Below, in pieces: positions 47,701-53,339 of a DNA stretch of 64,000 nucleotides. A program made the position numbers and the translations under genes. Under the pieces are notes generated by a model that was not told the DNA's origin, ran no database searches, and saw only the letters and a list, made by a program, of their open reading frames with translations. Origin of the DNA: Watersipora subatra (lineage: Eukaryota; Bryozoa; Gymnolaemata; Cheilostomatida; Watersiporidae); the NCBI RefSeq assembly GCF_963576615.1, contig NC_088714.1, positions 33,140,643 to 33,204,642 on the forward strand, given 5' to 3'. The number at the start of each line of letters is the position of its first letter. Position 1 is the stretch's first letter.

Positions 47701-50349
47701 AACTATAGAATAGGTGTCATCTTTCTTACATACCAAACTTCCTTGTTTTGTAATTTTATTTCCAGCACTTGTCAGATCCTAGTGTTCGTTTTGGAAAGCG
47801 CGTTTGAAAGTCATTGTGAACCATGCATATCTACGCAATTTCCTTGAGGTGGTGGTACATTGTCTGCATTGACTGATGGGTTATCACTGCTATCTGTATA
47901 CAGACTCATGTTTCTCTGTGTTTTCAGCATTCTCTATTCTCTCACTAATGTAAAAGACTGATTGCACTGATTCAAAAAATCTTTTAAAAATATTGAAAAA
48001 GAACTTTTAACAAATGTTAAAGCAATTTATTTTGCTAATATTGATTTAATTTTGCGGAATTGTCTGACCCCTATAACAAACTCTATACATAAATTACATG
48101 CCTACCATCAGTTGGGCTTCAGCCTTGCAGTGACCTGCATTTGTTCATGGAATTCATTATCATGACCACAATCACATGACCATCTCAACGATTTTTCATC
48201 TTAGGAGGAACTTGGTAAAAGTCAAATACATTCAGCTATTATTAAGTATCCATCATTGCGATGTTTTTCACAGCGAAATTGATGTTATTTATGGGGATAT
48301 ATGTGGAAGATAGTATTCCACATCTCTTATTTAAGAAACGTTCAAGAATCTTCAAGTTTGAAACTCGCAATAAAAATATACTTATTAGATCATTTGATTA
48401 ACTTGACTAGCATGGATGTTATCATTTCGCTTTATTTTTAAACAATTTTGCCTTATTATTTTGCTTTCTAAGTTGGTATAAATGTTATTTTAGACTACAT
48501 CCCAGAGGAGGGTGACAGTAGAAGCAGCCTCAGTAAGTACTGCACGTGTCGGCATTAATTTTATTTTATATCAATTTGATGCATTAATGATATATTTGAA
48601 TGTCACTGTTTCTCCTAGCGTCCTTTACAATGATATGATGTCACTGTTTCTCCTAGCGTCCTTTACAATGATATGATGTCACTGTTTCTCCTAGCGTCCT
48701 TTACAATGATATGATGTCACTGTTTCTCCTTGCATCCTTTACAATGATATGATGTCACTGTTTCTCCTAGCATCCTTTACAATGATATGATGTCACTGTT
48801 TTTCCTAACGTCCTTTACAATGATATGATGTCACTGTTTCTCCTAACCTTCTTTACAATGATATGATGTCACTGTTTCTTCTAGCGTCCTTTACAATGAT
48901 ATGTCACTGTTTCTCCTAGCCTTCTTTACAATGATCTGATGTCACTGTTTCTCCTGGCGCCCTTTACAATGATACATGTATGTCACTGTTTCTCCTAGCC
49001 TCCTTTACAATGACATGATGTCACTGTTTTTCCTTGCTTCCTTTACGATGATATGATGTCACTGTTTCTCTTAGCGTCCTTTACAATGATAGCACCACCT
49101 TCTTCTATATCTTACTTTCGCTTGCAAAGATTGCTGCTTCTATCGTTCCATTTTGCAATGATTTGATCACAGTTTCGCGTTCTGACTTCTTAGATGCTTA
49201 AATGTCATTATGTCTCTTACAAATTACGCAGTTTTACTCACTTTTTTATCCTAGTATTTTAATAAGTCCGCAATTGTGTAATCATTCCTGTAGAAGTGCC
49301 TCTACTATGTAGTATTGTAAGGCAAAGGTGGTAGGGTCTACAATTCTGTTTCATGCTAGCTACAGCTAAGTACCAGATCAGCTAAACTTCTAAAGTGGGA
49401 CGAAACCAAAACTGAAGCAGTTCTATGAAAATTGACCTAACAATTTTTTGTAGCGTGCAAATAGATCTGGAATGCTATGCATATTGCTCAGAAGGTGCTA
49501 TTTTACAGCATTACTGCCGTAAATATAGAGCTCATCTATGCTAGGTGGTCATGGCCTTCAGGTCATTTACCAGTGCTTGTCAGTCTCTATTGGTTGTCAA
49601 TACCTCATCTATCGGTTGTCAATCCCTCATCTATCGGTTGTCAATACCTCATCTATCGGTTGTCAATCCCTCATCTATCGGTTGTCAATCCCTCATCTAT
49701 CGGTTGTCAATCCCTTATCTATCGGTTGTCAAAAAACCCTCATCTATTGGTTGTCAATTCCTCATCTATCGGTTGTCAATCCCTCATCTATCGGTTGTCA
49801 ATACCTCATCTATCAGTTGCCAATCCCTCATCTATCGGTTGTCAATCCCTTATCTATCGGTTGTCAATACCTCATCTATCAGTTGCCAATCCCTCATCTA
49901 TCGGTTGTCAATCCCTCATCTATCGGTTGTCAATACCTCATCTATCAGTTGCCAATCCTTCATCTATCGGTTGTCAATCCCTTATCTATCGGTTGTCAAA
50001 AAACCCTCATCTATTGGTTGTCAATCCCTCATCTGTTGGTTGTCAATTCTTCATCTGTTGGTTGCATTGTTAAATTTTTAATGTTATGCAACTGTAGCAA
50101 AGAACTTCAACAAAATTAAAAAACTGCTAAATATTTTGTCAAATTTTCTTTTAGTGCACATTTCACTGACATTTTTGCTCTGCATCAGAGAAGACATCTT
50201 GCTTCTGCCTGTTTTGAAATTATTTAGATTTTTAGGTGTATCAGTTGAAGGTTGAGGCATTCTGAGAATGTTCAGCATAATAGAGTATGTTGTGCGCTAG
50301 ACTGGATATGTGTTCAATTTACTTTGTAGAAAAGGCTCGTTTGCTATAA
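8702..50349 (+). CDS. SNAPC4: snRNA-activating protein complex subunit 4 (SNAP190)
   Basis: Largest subunit of SNAPc, the nuclear complex that binds the proximal sequence element and starts RNA polymerase II and III transcription of snRNA genes. I join 26 exons: 8702-8789, 13368-13482, 13937-14096, 14464-14638, 15779-15915, 20520-20630, 21540-21704, 22354-22504, 24126-24226, 24502-24694, 25034-25057, 25221-25340, 28197-28355, 30170-30285, 30602-30709, 31588-31803, 33729-33847, 34153-34275, 36372-36519, 38890-39105, 42444-42588, 43909-43932, 44400-45302, 46702-46878, 48494-48532, 50330-50349. They total 4,053 nt with all phases consistent (1,350 aa; human about 1,470). The order is N-terminal helix, acidic stretch, conserved PYFKD..G.GPP block, a half and four full Myb repeats (Rh, Ra-Rd; exons 6-12), a basic linker, weakly conserved middle, then a lysine-rich 301-residue exon. 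Myb region certain; last exon and first donor least so. Confidence 0.92.
10322..11377 (-). mobile_element. Degenerate hAT transposon
   Basis: Flanked by a perfect 8-bp duplication ATACAAAC (10314-10321 and 11378-11385), the hAT hallmark. The termini are AAGGGTTG and, reading inward from the right, CAGGGTTGGCTCGG; both continue into GGTTTAAACC motifs. The inside carries a BED zinc-finger relic. Confidence 0.85.
10640..10873 (-). pseudogene. hAT transposase BED-finger fragment
   Basis: A 77-codon relic with a BED-type pattern (CAAVTRGHEDRLKAHIAKCQ: Cys, then Arg-Leu-Lys-Ala-His and Cys) typical of the N-terminus of hAT transposases. The catalytic domain is absent, so the element is not autonomous. 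Confidence 0.65.
13368..13482 (+). CDS. SNAPC4: SNAPC4 exon 2, acidic
   Basis: Encodes RQQQTDEEVDSDEEEELC and SSDLQPIAST, matching the acidic Ser/Asp/Glu N-terminal stretch of the family. The acceptor is TTTGTAG and the donor GTTGTA. Phase 1 in, phase 2 out. Confidence 0.75.
13937..14096 (+). CDS. SNAPC4: SNAPC4 exon 3
   Basis: Encodes LGDTLETALKLNRAYQELL and KELLNRNAEQQ, matching vertebrate CLQLNMVYQEVI and LLAQNREQQ. The acceptor is CTGTAG and the donor a strong GTACGT. Confidence 0.92.
14464..14638 (+). CDS. SNAPC4: SNAPC4 exon 4
   Basis: Encodes YPYFKDEWGSGPPKNRDTE, the conserved PYFKD..TG.GPP block of SNAPC4. The donor is GTAAGT, phase 1. Confidence 0.93.
14639..15778 (+). other. SNAPC4 intron 4
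   Basis: Holds the 22-bp minisatellite at 15139-15460. No gene is seen. Confidence 0.7.
15139..15460. repeat. 22-bp minisatellite with TCACATGA core
   Basis: About 14-15 copies of CCAGTGTAACGCAGTCACATGA with few variants. Nearly every unit contains GTCACATGAC, a sequence bound by MITF/TFE bHLH-zip factors (M-box). One early copy has the symmetric GTCACGTGAC. Regulatory function is not shown. Confidence 0.93.
15779..15915 (+). CDS. SNAPC4: SNAPC4 exon 5
   Basis: Encodes WKIYQEELLLQCLDEQMKA then LRLKKCRQGV, the charged helical segment before the Myb domain (human WKNWEKALLRKSV). The acceptor is TTTCTAG and the donor GTACGC. Confidence 0.88.
16085..16340 (-). mobile_element. tRNA-headed SINE
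   Basis: The minus strand has the B box GGTTCGAATCC (16179-16189) preceded by an A-box-like GTTAGAGTGCCAGTC. A homologous copy lies at 63486-63725, sharing TTTACTATRATAAGAGCCGT and TAGTTATTACACCTGATRAT. Confidence 0.75.
16700..17057. repeat. Tandem duplication, about 255 bp apart
   Basis: A segment of about 100 bp (GCAATATTGGCCAATATT, then AAGTAAAATGCACTGATATT) at 16700-16802 recurs at 16955-17057. A short third relic is near 17200. Confidence 0.8.
18057..19640 (+). mobile_element. Tigger-like element, copy with expanded satellite
   Basis: The left end is TA then CCGTAAAACCTCTATTTGAA. Segments at 18340-18470 and 19220-19560 match, in reverse complement, 37860-37990 and 37340-37760 of the element at 36850-38440. 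The right terminus was not found, so the right limit is approximate. Only fragments of coding sequence remain. Confidence 0.6.
18541..19200. repeat. 13-bp satellite, about 51 copies
   Basis: The unit is CACTTGGCCGTGT. Variants with GTGC instead of GTGT cluster in the last 180 bp. As 13 is not a multiple of 3 and the unit has no stop in any phase, all three plus frames stay open for over 200 codons; these are not genes. Confidence 0.97.
20520..20630 (+). CDS. SNAPC4: SNAPC4 exon 6, start of Myb half-repeat
   Basis: Encodes ADVPVEDVIEHADWLTIANH, aligning with vertebrate LPEEALL...DWEKISNI. The acceptor is TTTGCAG and the donor GTATGT, 37 codons in phase 0. Confidence 0.9.
20772..20820. repeat. 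49-bp perfect palindrome
   Basis: Two 24-bp arms (ATACTAGGTAAGCTTCCGTA...) around one central base, fully complementary. It lies 140 bp after exon 6. Confidence 0.95.
21540..21704 (+). CDS. SNAPC4: SNAPC4 exon 7, Myb Rh/Ra
   Basis: Encodes LDGQFSSESCICLYRNV, then SQWMPPEDEELKLLVEQHG and WVLIAEELG. The two tryptophans and the acidic PEDEEL are the Ra Myb pattern (human EWSREEEERL...WQKIAEELG). The donor is GTAAGA. Confidence 0.95.
22354..22504 (+). CDS. SNAPC4: SNAPC4 exon 8, Myb Ra/Rb
   Basis: Encodes TDRTAFLCLQRYQQTLNDYA (human SRSAFQCLQKFQQ), then TWSKEKADLLYKHV, the start of Rb. The acceptor is ATGCAG and the donor GTTTGT, phase 1. Confidence 0.95.
22505..24125 (+). other. SNAPC4 intron 8
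   Basis: 1.6 kb with a 26-bp unit repeated about 2.5 times (CTTTACAAATAACGCATTAC, 23229-23297). An open segment at 23491-23691 is discussed under rejected items. Confidence 0.6.
24126..24226 (+). CDS. SNAPC4: SNAPC4 exon 9, Myb Rb/Rc
   Basis: Encodes VAWMVGDMSATECKNHWEQM, the third helix of Rb, then KRMWTFNEDL, which opens Rc. With exon 8 it aligns to human Rb without a gap. Confidence 0.93.
24502..24694 (+). CDS. SNAPC4: SNAPC4 exon 10, Myb Rc/Rd
   Basis: Encodes ALIEAVKLY, KKWIHIAAHVKTRNSMQCRD and RWLNRL, the second and third helices of Rc with the hallmark QCRDRW (human AQCRDRYLRRL). It then has MRWSYSDNLTLVQYLQ, the first helix of Rd. The donor is GTTACA, phase 1. Confidence 0.95.
25034..25057 (+). 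CDS. SNAPC4: SNAPC4 microexon 11 (24 nt)
   Basis: Flanked by ATTTCAG and GTAAGC, phase 1 in and out. Its eight residues (GAAPSFFP in context) supply the missing centre of Rd: with it, the spacing from the first tryptophan to IAS is within one residue of human. A phenylalanine then sits where human has the second tryptophan. Without it the frame still joins, so it could be optional. Confidence 0.6.
25221..25340 (+). CDS. SNAPC4: SNAPC4 exon 12, end of Myb Rd
   Basis: Encodes DIASLRKQFPNRANNSITQR and LRIMQRKIL (human KIASELPHRSGSQCLSKWKIMMGKK). The third tryptophan of the repeat is replaced by leucine. The donor is GTAAGT, phase 1. Confidence 0.85.
25506..26228. mobile_element. Pogo/Tigger-like element, diverged copy
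   Basis: Termini CAGTCAAGCATGGATAACTC and the matching inverted right end, flanked by TA. It is 723 bp, clearly older than the 2.2-kb and 55-kb copies, and lacks their central hairpins. Confidence 0.8.
27026..27900. mobile_element. Long-inverted-repeat element with TTAA duplication
   Basis: Inverted repeats of about 140 bp start AGGTTGACTTGCAACAAAAT. TTAA flanks both sides (27022-27025, 27901-27904). A TTAA target suggests the piggyBac group, but there is no transposase to confirm it. Another copy begins at about 63946 and leaves the window. Confidence 0.8.
28197..28355 (+). CDS. SNAPC4: SNAPC4 exon 13, basic linker
   Basis: Encodes KAKEEKERENAEETKKKRA and VQEFLQQTRCTTR: lysine-rich, likely a nuclear-localisation region after the Myb domain. 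The acceptor is TGCACAG and the donor GTAAGT, phase 1. Confidence 0.82.
28697..29635. mobile_element. TTAA-flanked element, copy 1
   Basis: Inverted termini AGCACATAAATTACATAA, flanked by TTAA at 28693-28696 and 29636-29639. It is 939 bp with no transposase. A longer copy is at 39310-40660. Confidence 0.8.
29697..30069. repeat. 17-bp minisatellite, 22 copies
   Basis: The unit is CATGTTTTACCGCGAGT. The last copies drift to TACTACGAGC. All three plus frames are open through it because 17 is not a multiple of 3. It ends 100 bp before exon 14. Confidence 0.97.
30170..30285 (+). CDS. SNAPC4: SNAPC4 exon 14
   Basis: Encodes DELESSGAMEEVEIRHCLRQ and LLSGYPISICVSETVRETL. The acceptor is GTTGCAG and the donor GTATGT. 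Phases fit both neighbours, but conservation is weak here. Confidence 0.75.
30602..30709 (+). CDS. SNAPC4: SNAPC4 exon 15
   Basis: Encodes SSVKEFLFNRNKLWKRQTQ, similar in character to the human WRHALHRRLLNRRLL segment. It is 36 codons in phase 0, between TTGTAG and GTATGC. Confidence 0.78.
31588..31803 (+). CDS. SNAPC4: SNAPC4 exon 16
   Basis: 72 codons in phase 0: ARVRQRAQTAMDHLSANTIK to NVYQEYSRLIHE. It is open throughout, flanked by TGGACAG and GTATTC. The sequence is not strongly conserved. Confidence 0.78.
31899..32140. mobile_element. Tigger-like element fragment
   Basis: Matches about 43010-43260 (shared GAGCTCGTATGTCAATT versus GAGCTCGCATGTCAATT, and ACAAAGTGACAAATA-like runs). The right half is missing. 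Confidence 0.6.
32215..32883. repeat. 22-bp minisatellite, about 31 copies
   Basis: The unit is TGAGTGATCAATAGGTGTGC, preceded by TG in the array. Most units read CTGTGAGTGATC, containing GTGAGT, a good splice-donor core. Spacing slips by two bases (TGTGTGAG) in a few copies. Confidence 0.95.
33729..33847 (+). CDS. SNAPC4: SNAPC4 exon 17
   Basis: Encodes NSNELELRHSSERNARFELP and YLLPPNQITLNAY, matching the conserved LPYQPP.L...L C-terminal block of the family. The donor is GTGAGT, phase 2. Confidence 0.85.
34153..34275 (+). CDS. SNAPC4: SNAPC4 exon 18
   Basis: Encodes RLMSMRRALTHYAREHKDSN then RLTDHYQALLNR, aligning with human ALSGLLLHKKALEHKA and AYLLLRARF. The acceptor is GTTTAG and the donor GTGAGC. 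Confidence 0.87.
35050..36322. mobile_element. hAT-type element
   Basis: Termini CAGATATGTTCAAAGTCTGG and, from the right, CAGGAGTGTCCAAACTTTTT, followed inward by TGGCC/GGCCC motifs common at hAT ends. The 8-bp flanks GTTTAAAC and GCTTAAAC differ at one base. It is 1.27 kb with no transposase seen. Confidence 0.75.
36372..36519 (+). CDS. SNAPC4: SNAPC4 exon 19
   Basis: Encodes LKSAMFWPAALSKLNPDAFT then KPKEDQLEGFASSASVQ, matching the FTLPALLATLAP block. Its acceptor (TTCCACAG) is 50 bp after the end of a hAT element. Confidence 0.87.
36687..36843. repeat. 30-bp tandem repeat, about 4 copies
   Basis: The unit is about TTAATAGTCATATGGACTAA then CAGACAGAAG. One copy has an internal ACAGAAG duplication. 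Confidence 0.9.
36850..38440 (-). mobile_element. Tigger-like element
   Basis: Left end CCGTAAAACCTCTATTTAAA. The right end, read inward, is CAGTCAAACCTCTACTTAAA. It is about 1.6 kb and shares internal segments, inverted, with 18057-19640. A minus ORF at 37313-37606 gives no recognised transposase domain. A perfect 12-bp hairpin (CGGAAAACCTTT) is at 37751-37778. Confidence 0.7.
38404..38577. repeat. 58-bp tandem triplication across an element end
   Basis: Three near-identical units of TACAGAGATGATTTTAAGTA... Each contains the right terminus of the Tigger-like element plus adjoining flank. Confidence 0.92.
38890..39105 (+). CDS. SNAPC4: SNAPC4 exon 20
   Basis: 72 codons, Ser/Gln-rich (NSSHQSSVQQAEGSVEGSD, then SVGVLPVLMNIPIQIHPSV), in phase 0. 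The acceptor is TTTTTAG and the donor GTTTGG. The middle region of SNAPC4 is poorly conserved, so support is frame and phase. Confidence 0.72.
39180..41110. mobile_element. Inverted-repeat element carrying a nested insertion
   Basis: GTCATCTGACTGCC and TGATCGCGGTTAA at 39240-39310 recur in inverted form at 41020-41085 (TTAACCGCGATCACG, CTGGCAGTCAGATCACCTAA). The 39310-40660 element lies between. Related inner sequence occurs in the pogo-like copies (around 2480 and 25740). The outer ends are not sharply defined. Confidence 0.55.
39310..40660. mobile_element. TTAA-flanked element, copy 2
   Basis: Same termini as 28697-29635, with TTAA at 39306-39309 and 40661-40664. It has about 410 bp extra (about 39661-40105) where copy 1 is shorter, so copy 1 is probably a deletion form. 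Confidence 0.78.
42057..42443. repeat. Roughly 60-bp minisatellite containing the exon 21 acceptor
   Basis: About 6.5 degenerate units of GTTGTAGTTAAGTGTGAACG... plus CATCTATAGACAGGAGTCC... The last TTGTAG is the acceptor of exon 21, and the first bases of the exon (TTAAGTGTGAA) occur in every unit. AG is kept in about five of the upstream units. Confidence 0.9.
42444..42588 (+). CDS. SNAPC4: SNAPC4 exon 21
   Basis: Encodes LSVNLSTASGKKLPKDVAA, IIFKALQNKKS and KPVNNVIRKQNE in phase 0 in, phase 1 out (GTGAGT). Its 5' edge belongs to the minisatellite, so the true acceptor could be a few units upstream or within the exon. Confidence 0.75.
42589..43908 (+). other. SNAPC4 intron 21
   Basis: Largely a Tigger-like element at 43002-43768. 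A minus ORF at 42835-43053 has no recognised product. Confidence 0.6.
43002..43768. mobile_element. Tigger-like element
   Basis: Begins CAGTCAAACCGCGACATACG after TA and ends near AACGAAGCATGACTG then TA; the ends match only in part. It is 0.77 kb with no transposase. Confidence 0.65.
43909..43932 (+). CDS. SNAPC4: SNAPC4 microexon 22 (24 nt)
   Basis: Between CTTTGCAG and GTGAAA, phase 1 in and out, adding GSFTPNGI-type residues. Exons 21 and 23 also join in frame without it, so it may be a cassette or not an exon. Confidence 0.4.
   Translation, partial: DHSLRMA
44400..45302 (+). CDS. SNAPC4: SNAPC4 exon 23, long basic exon
   Basis: 301 codons in one frame. It starts DTVVLRLASQAADDD, then the nuclear-localisation-like KRKRKRGK and KKRKRP, Ser/Pro/Lys-rich linkers (SPSPSTGLPTPKKSPRK), and EKLRNVLKQIHMRSSPSR. 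It looks disordered apart from short helices. Codon usage is coding-like and there is no stop. The donor GTAGAA at 45303 is weak and sits at the edge of a minisatellite. Confidence 0.85.
45305..45850. repeat. AT-rich minisatellite (GATATATGATAGTGTT)
   Basis: About 540 bp of 16- and 21-bp variants of GTTGATATATGATATGATA. It starts 2 bases after exon 23. The minus strand shows a long artificial ORF of Tyr/Ile/His. Confidence 0.95.
45851..46701 (+). other. SNAPC4 intron 23, rest
   Basis: AT-rich, no gene seen. A minus ORF at 46149-46394 has no recognised product. Confidence 0.5.
46702..46878 (+). CDS. SNAPC4: SNAPC4 exon 24
   Basis: Encodes EPKKWYSKMQPTLNSLADEN, SPKKLRKRSQPTKAR and the acidic SGESSEEQLDDSDVDEG, comparable with the acidic SESEDEDLLSELE near the vertebrate C-terminus. 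Flanked by TTTAGCAG and GTATGC, phase 1. Confidence 0.82.
46925..47530. repeat. ACTAGACCAC minisatellite
   Basis: Alternating 17-bp (GACCACCACTACTACTA), 14-bp (GACCACTGTGACTA and GACCACTACTACTA) units in higher-order blocks. It degenerates to about 47620. Confidence 0.95.
47531..48493 (+). other. SNAPC4 intron 24, rest
   Basis: No gene or clear element seen. Confidence 0.5.
48494..48532 (+). CDS. SNAPC4: SNAPC4 exon 25
   Basis: A 39-nt exon encoding DYIPEEGDSRSSL between ATTTTAG and GTAAGT, phase 1 both sides. Short but with strong splice signals. Confidence 0.65.
48600..49095. repeat. 38-bp minisatellite, about 13 copies
   Basis: The unit is TGTCACTGTTTCTCCTAGCG followed by TCCTTTACAATGATATGA. 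Most units contain TTTCTCCTAG, a pyrimidine tract plus AG like a 3' splice site. Confidence 0.95.
49587..50064. repeat. 22-bp minisatellite, about 21 copies
   Basis: The unit is CAATCCCTCATCTATCGGTT plus GT. Two copies have a run of six or seven As inserted (TCAAAAAACC). All three plus frames are open across it. Confidence 0.95.
50330..50349 (+). CDS. SNAPC4: SNAPC4 last exon (proposed)
   Basis: After ACTTTGTAG, phase 1, it encodes KKARLL and a TAA stop. The basic-leucine ending resembles human KRRRLV. No AATAAA is close; the first is at 51490-51495. An alternative is 52089-52144. Confidence 0.5.
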
Positions 50350-50363
50350 TCATAGAAGAAGAT

Positions 50364-50460
50364 CTTTGAGAGAGCCTACCTTTGAGAAAGCCTACCTTTG
50401 AGAAAGCCTACCTTTGAGAGAGCCTACCTTTGAGAGAGCCTACCTTTGAGAGAACCTATC
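50364..50460. repeat. Short tandem repeat of AGAGAGCCTACCTTTG
   Basis: About six copies of a 17-bp unit, right after the proposed SNAPC4 stop. Confidence 0.9.
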
Positions 50461-50899
50461 TCTGGTGCTGCTGACAAACCTCTGGATAATTACTTGTGAA
50501 ATGAATTTCTTTTGTTTGACAGATTACATTTATACACATGCAAATCTTGGCAAAACTCACCCATGATTGTTGATATTAATATATTTTCATATTGTGTTTT
50601 CTACATTCATTACTAATTATTATCATTGTTGCGATGTTAGGGAATATTTATTTTCAGTCCTATTTGGATTTCATTTTCATTAATAGTAGAGTTCTGCAGT
50701 TGTTTTTCTTTGCATTACTAAAATATATTGAGGCACATTTATACCCCTTTATTGTCACATTGACACCTATATTAACTACTACCATGTACTTGAGCATTAT
50801 CTACTTTGGCGCTGTCAGCCTGTATGGTCACCACACGTGTTAAATTAGGGTGGGTGAGCGTGAAGTAATGTTTCTTACATGAACGTAAGAGCTACATTA

Positions 50900-51150
50900 T
50901 AAATCGAGAATTAACACGTCCTTGACGAATTCTTTTACGTTATAACATCTTAAATATTGGCACATGGTAGGAGTTGTTTTACCGATATATTGAAACATCC
51001 GAGGAGTAGCAGCGTTGCACATTTGCTCGTGACTCCCGGAATGATATTGTCCAATCACCACGATACCAAGGCAATACGCACTTTGGATTGGCACATTACC
51101 CGTAAGAAAACATGATGGATTCGTTATAACAGGAAACCAGTGATTCGGAC
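50900..51150 (-). other. Unrecognised ORF
   Basis: An open minus segment of about 85 codons, less AT-rich than its surroundings (VIGQYHSGSHEQMCNAATPR). No family or splice support. It may be an old transposon or retrocopy fragment. Confidence 0.2.
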
Positions 51151-51489
51151 CCAACTAATGCAATAGTAGGCAGTTAGTTGTTCCTGTTTTAATTATATGT
51201 AAGTAGTTTCTAGGCAGATGGACTGCCAATATAACGATCATGGAAAGCAATCGCGGTTTTGTAGTAAAACGTCATTCATTCACGATAATTGTAAAAGCAA
51301 TAGTTCAAGCCATAATGGTATTTTTTGTTCCATCCATGAACATTTGTTAGTAATATGTAGCGTGGTACTAGTCTCTTACAAATATGGATATATGCGTTTT
51401 CGGTGTATTAAATAGCAAATAATAGTTTTGATGTTGCTGTTTTCAAACTAACTCATTTTTATCAATTTATTAATTAACCAGGCCTTTCT

Positions 51490-51495
51490 AATAAA
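51490..51495 (+). terminator. Candidate polyadenylation signal
   Basis: AATAAA followed by AT-rich DNA. It would give SNAPC4 a 3' untranslated region of about 1.15 kb if the stop at 50347-50349 is right. Confidence 0.35.
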
Positions 51496-52088
51496 ATATT
51501 TCTGTATGCTTTGGTTTTTCCATGACACCAAGGTTGAATACACATGGTGACTGCTCTTATTATCGTCAAGAAAATACTTTTATGCGTAAATGACAATGAG
51601 CTTACGATATAATAAGGTATGTTTTTCAATCTGCTTGGAATTTTACATATCGTAATGTCGCGCAGGTATCTGGAGACCTCACCAAGTTTGTGAATGACTG
51701 TATACTGTTGTTAACATAAGTTGTGTTGATGTAACCTAAAATTTGTTACTAATTTTCAACAATGGATTTCAATTACTTGTAAGTTTGTTGTTATATGAAT
51801 AGCCTGTGCTAATTTGATTCGTTAGATGGCCTTAGATAGTGATCCAAACTTTATGTGTAGTTTTAAGCATCAGTGAAACGCAATTAATAGGTAAGCTTGA
51901 AGGCGTATTGAGGTGGTTCAATTATGTGAATTTACCTAAAATCACGCATTGCTGTTGTAATGTTACATACTTTTTATTTTACTTGTTTTCCGTATCTGTA
52001 TTAAAAAGTTAAAACGAGTGAACAGTTCTAGTTTGTGTATATTGTAACTTGTGGTGACCAAAAATAACTTTTTCATGTTGAATTACAG

Positions 52089-52144
52089 ACGGAGTTTCGC
52101 AATCTTCTGACAGCTATTACATCGCGCCATTACTTGTATTTTAG
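52089..52144 (+). other. Alternative SNAPC4 last exon or 5' UTR exon
   Basis: After AATTACAG, phase 1 gives NGVSQSSDSYYIAPLLVF and a TAG stop, with AATAAA at 52154-52159. It could instead be untranslated leader of the next gene. A choice needs transcripts. Confidence 0.3.
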
Positions 52145-52226
52145 AAGTTGGATAATAAACAGCCGTAATGCTCTAGGTTAACGCTATTAGCAAGTTCGCA
52201 ACCTGATGCAAAACTAATGATTAGGC

Positions 52227-52710
52227 ATGGATGTAAGATTGATGACCACTCCGGAATTGTCTGTGGCATTCTCCGAAGACCAACTGTCTGTCACCGTATC
52301 AGATGATCAACTAGCTAATGGGTTGTCTTTATCACCCACATCGACCAATGAAAATGCCAATCTATGGAACTCATCTGATATTCCCGTTGTTTCTTCTACT
52401 GCCCCCAACAATATTGTGCCTCCAAATAGCAATACCTCATTCAATTCTACACGCTTCAAGGTAGATCCTACTAGTGCTGACCAGTCCGTAATTTATCATC
52501 AAATTCAAGATCGTCCTATAAACAGTCAAGCAGCAGACAGCAACATGTCACCTCGTGCTTCAGACATTGCTGCTGGTGCGAGCCTTAACAAGCCTCCAAT
52601 GGCTGCTATAGATAGTCAATCTGGAGCAAAACCAAGAAAAAAAGTTTCATTTCCAGAAGGTCAAGCACTCATCAAGGGATTTGCACATGCCCCCAACCCT
52701 TGGTACAATG
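52227..52710 (+). CDS. First coding exon, PPP1R37-like
   Basis: Starts at ATG 52227 (an in-frame TGA at 52218 lies just upstream) and is open for 161 codons to the donor GTAGGC, phase 1. The first 130 residues are Ser/Thr/Asn/Pro-rich and look disordered. The end carries KPRKKVSFPEGQALIKGF then APNPWYNG. KVSF is an RVxF-type protein phosphatase 1 docking motif. A basic run, (K/R)V(S/T)FP, a gap, G and a later PW is how PPP1R37 (LRRC68) begins (KRVTFP...PWRHA) before its leucine-rich repeats. No LRR exon was found in the remaining 11 kb, so the gene should continue past the window. The paralogue call is an inference from a short motif. Confidence 0.55.
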
Positions 52711-53339
52711 GTAGGCAACCTGAAATTATGTAACTGGGTAGTGAGGTCTGGTAGCTGATACATATTCATTTTTGATCACTTACTTAATTTGCGCAATTAT
52801 TCATACATACACCCTGTTATCATGTGGTTCCTTCGAATTCTGCTGTTAGGTTTTACTGTTAGAGGGTTCTTTTTCTGCTATCCAACAACTGTTACAGTGT
52901 TTTACTTTTTGTTGGTAAAAGCTCATTCTGTCTGGTGAGGTGTTCAACTGGCAAGAAATCTGACTAACAACTTTTAACAAAATAATAAACACATCTACAT
53001 GCTCAAGTTCGAAATGCATCTTTCTTTTCCTGCTCATTAAAATATTGATCATTGTTATGCAGACACATAAGCCATGTTCCATTGGAATCTATAATGTTTT
53101 ATGGGCTTGTATTGATTAAACAGTTGTTACTAGACTGTTTGGTGGAAATGCAAAACTAAGAAAAGACTTCAGATTTGGTTCAGAGAAACGTAATTTTGAC
53201 TCACCATTTTTGTGATATTGTAGTGAGCTTATGTACCACAGAGAATCTTGTGTCGGCTTATACTAGCTCATGTAGTGCACACTCCGTCCGTCCACTTACA
53301 AAGCTAATAACACAACTGAAGGTTGGTAGTCTCTGAGCA

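Noticed and set aside
49477..50119. Three long ORFs of SSIGCQSLIYRL type
   Set aside because: Translation of the 22-bp array in all frames.
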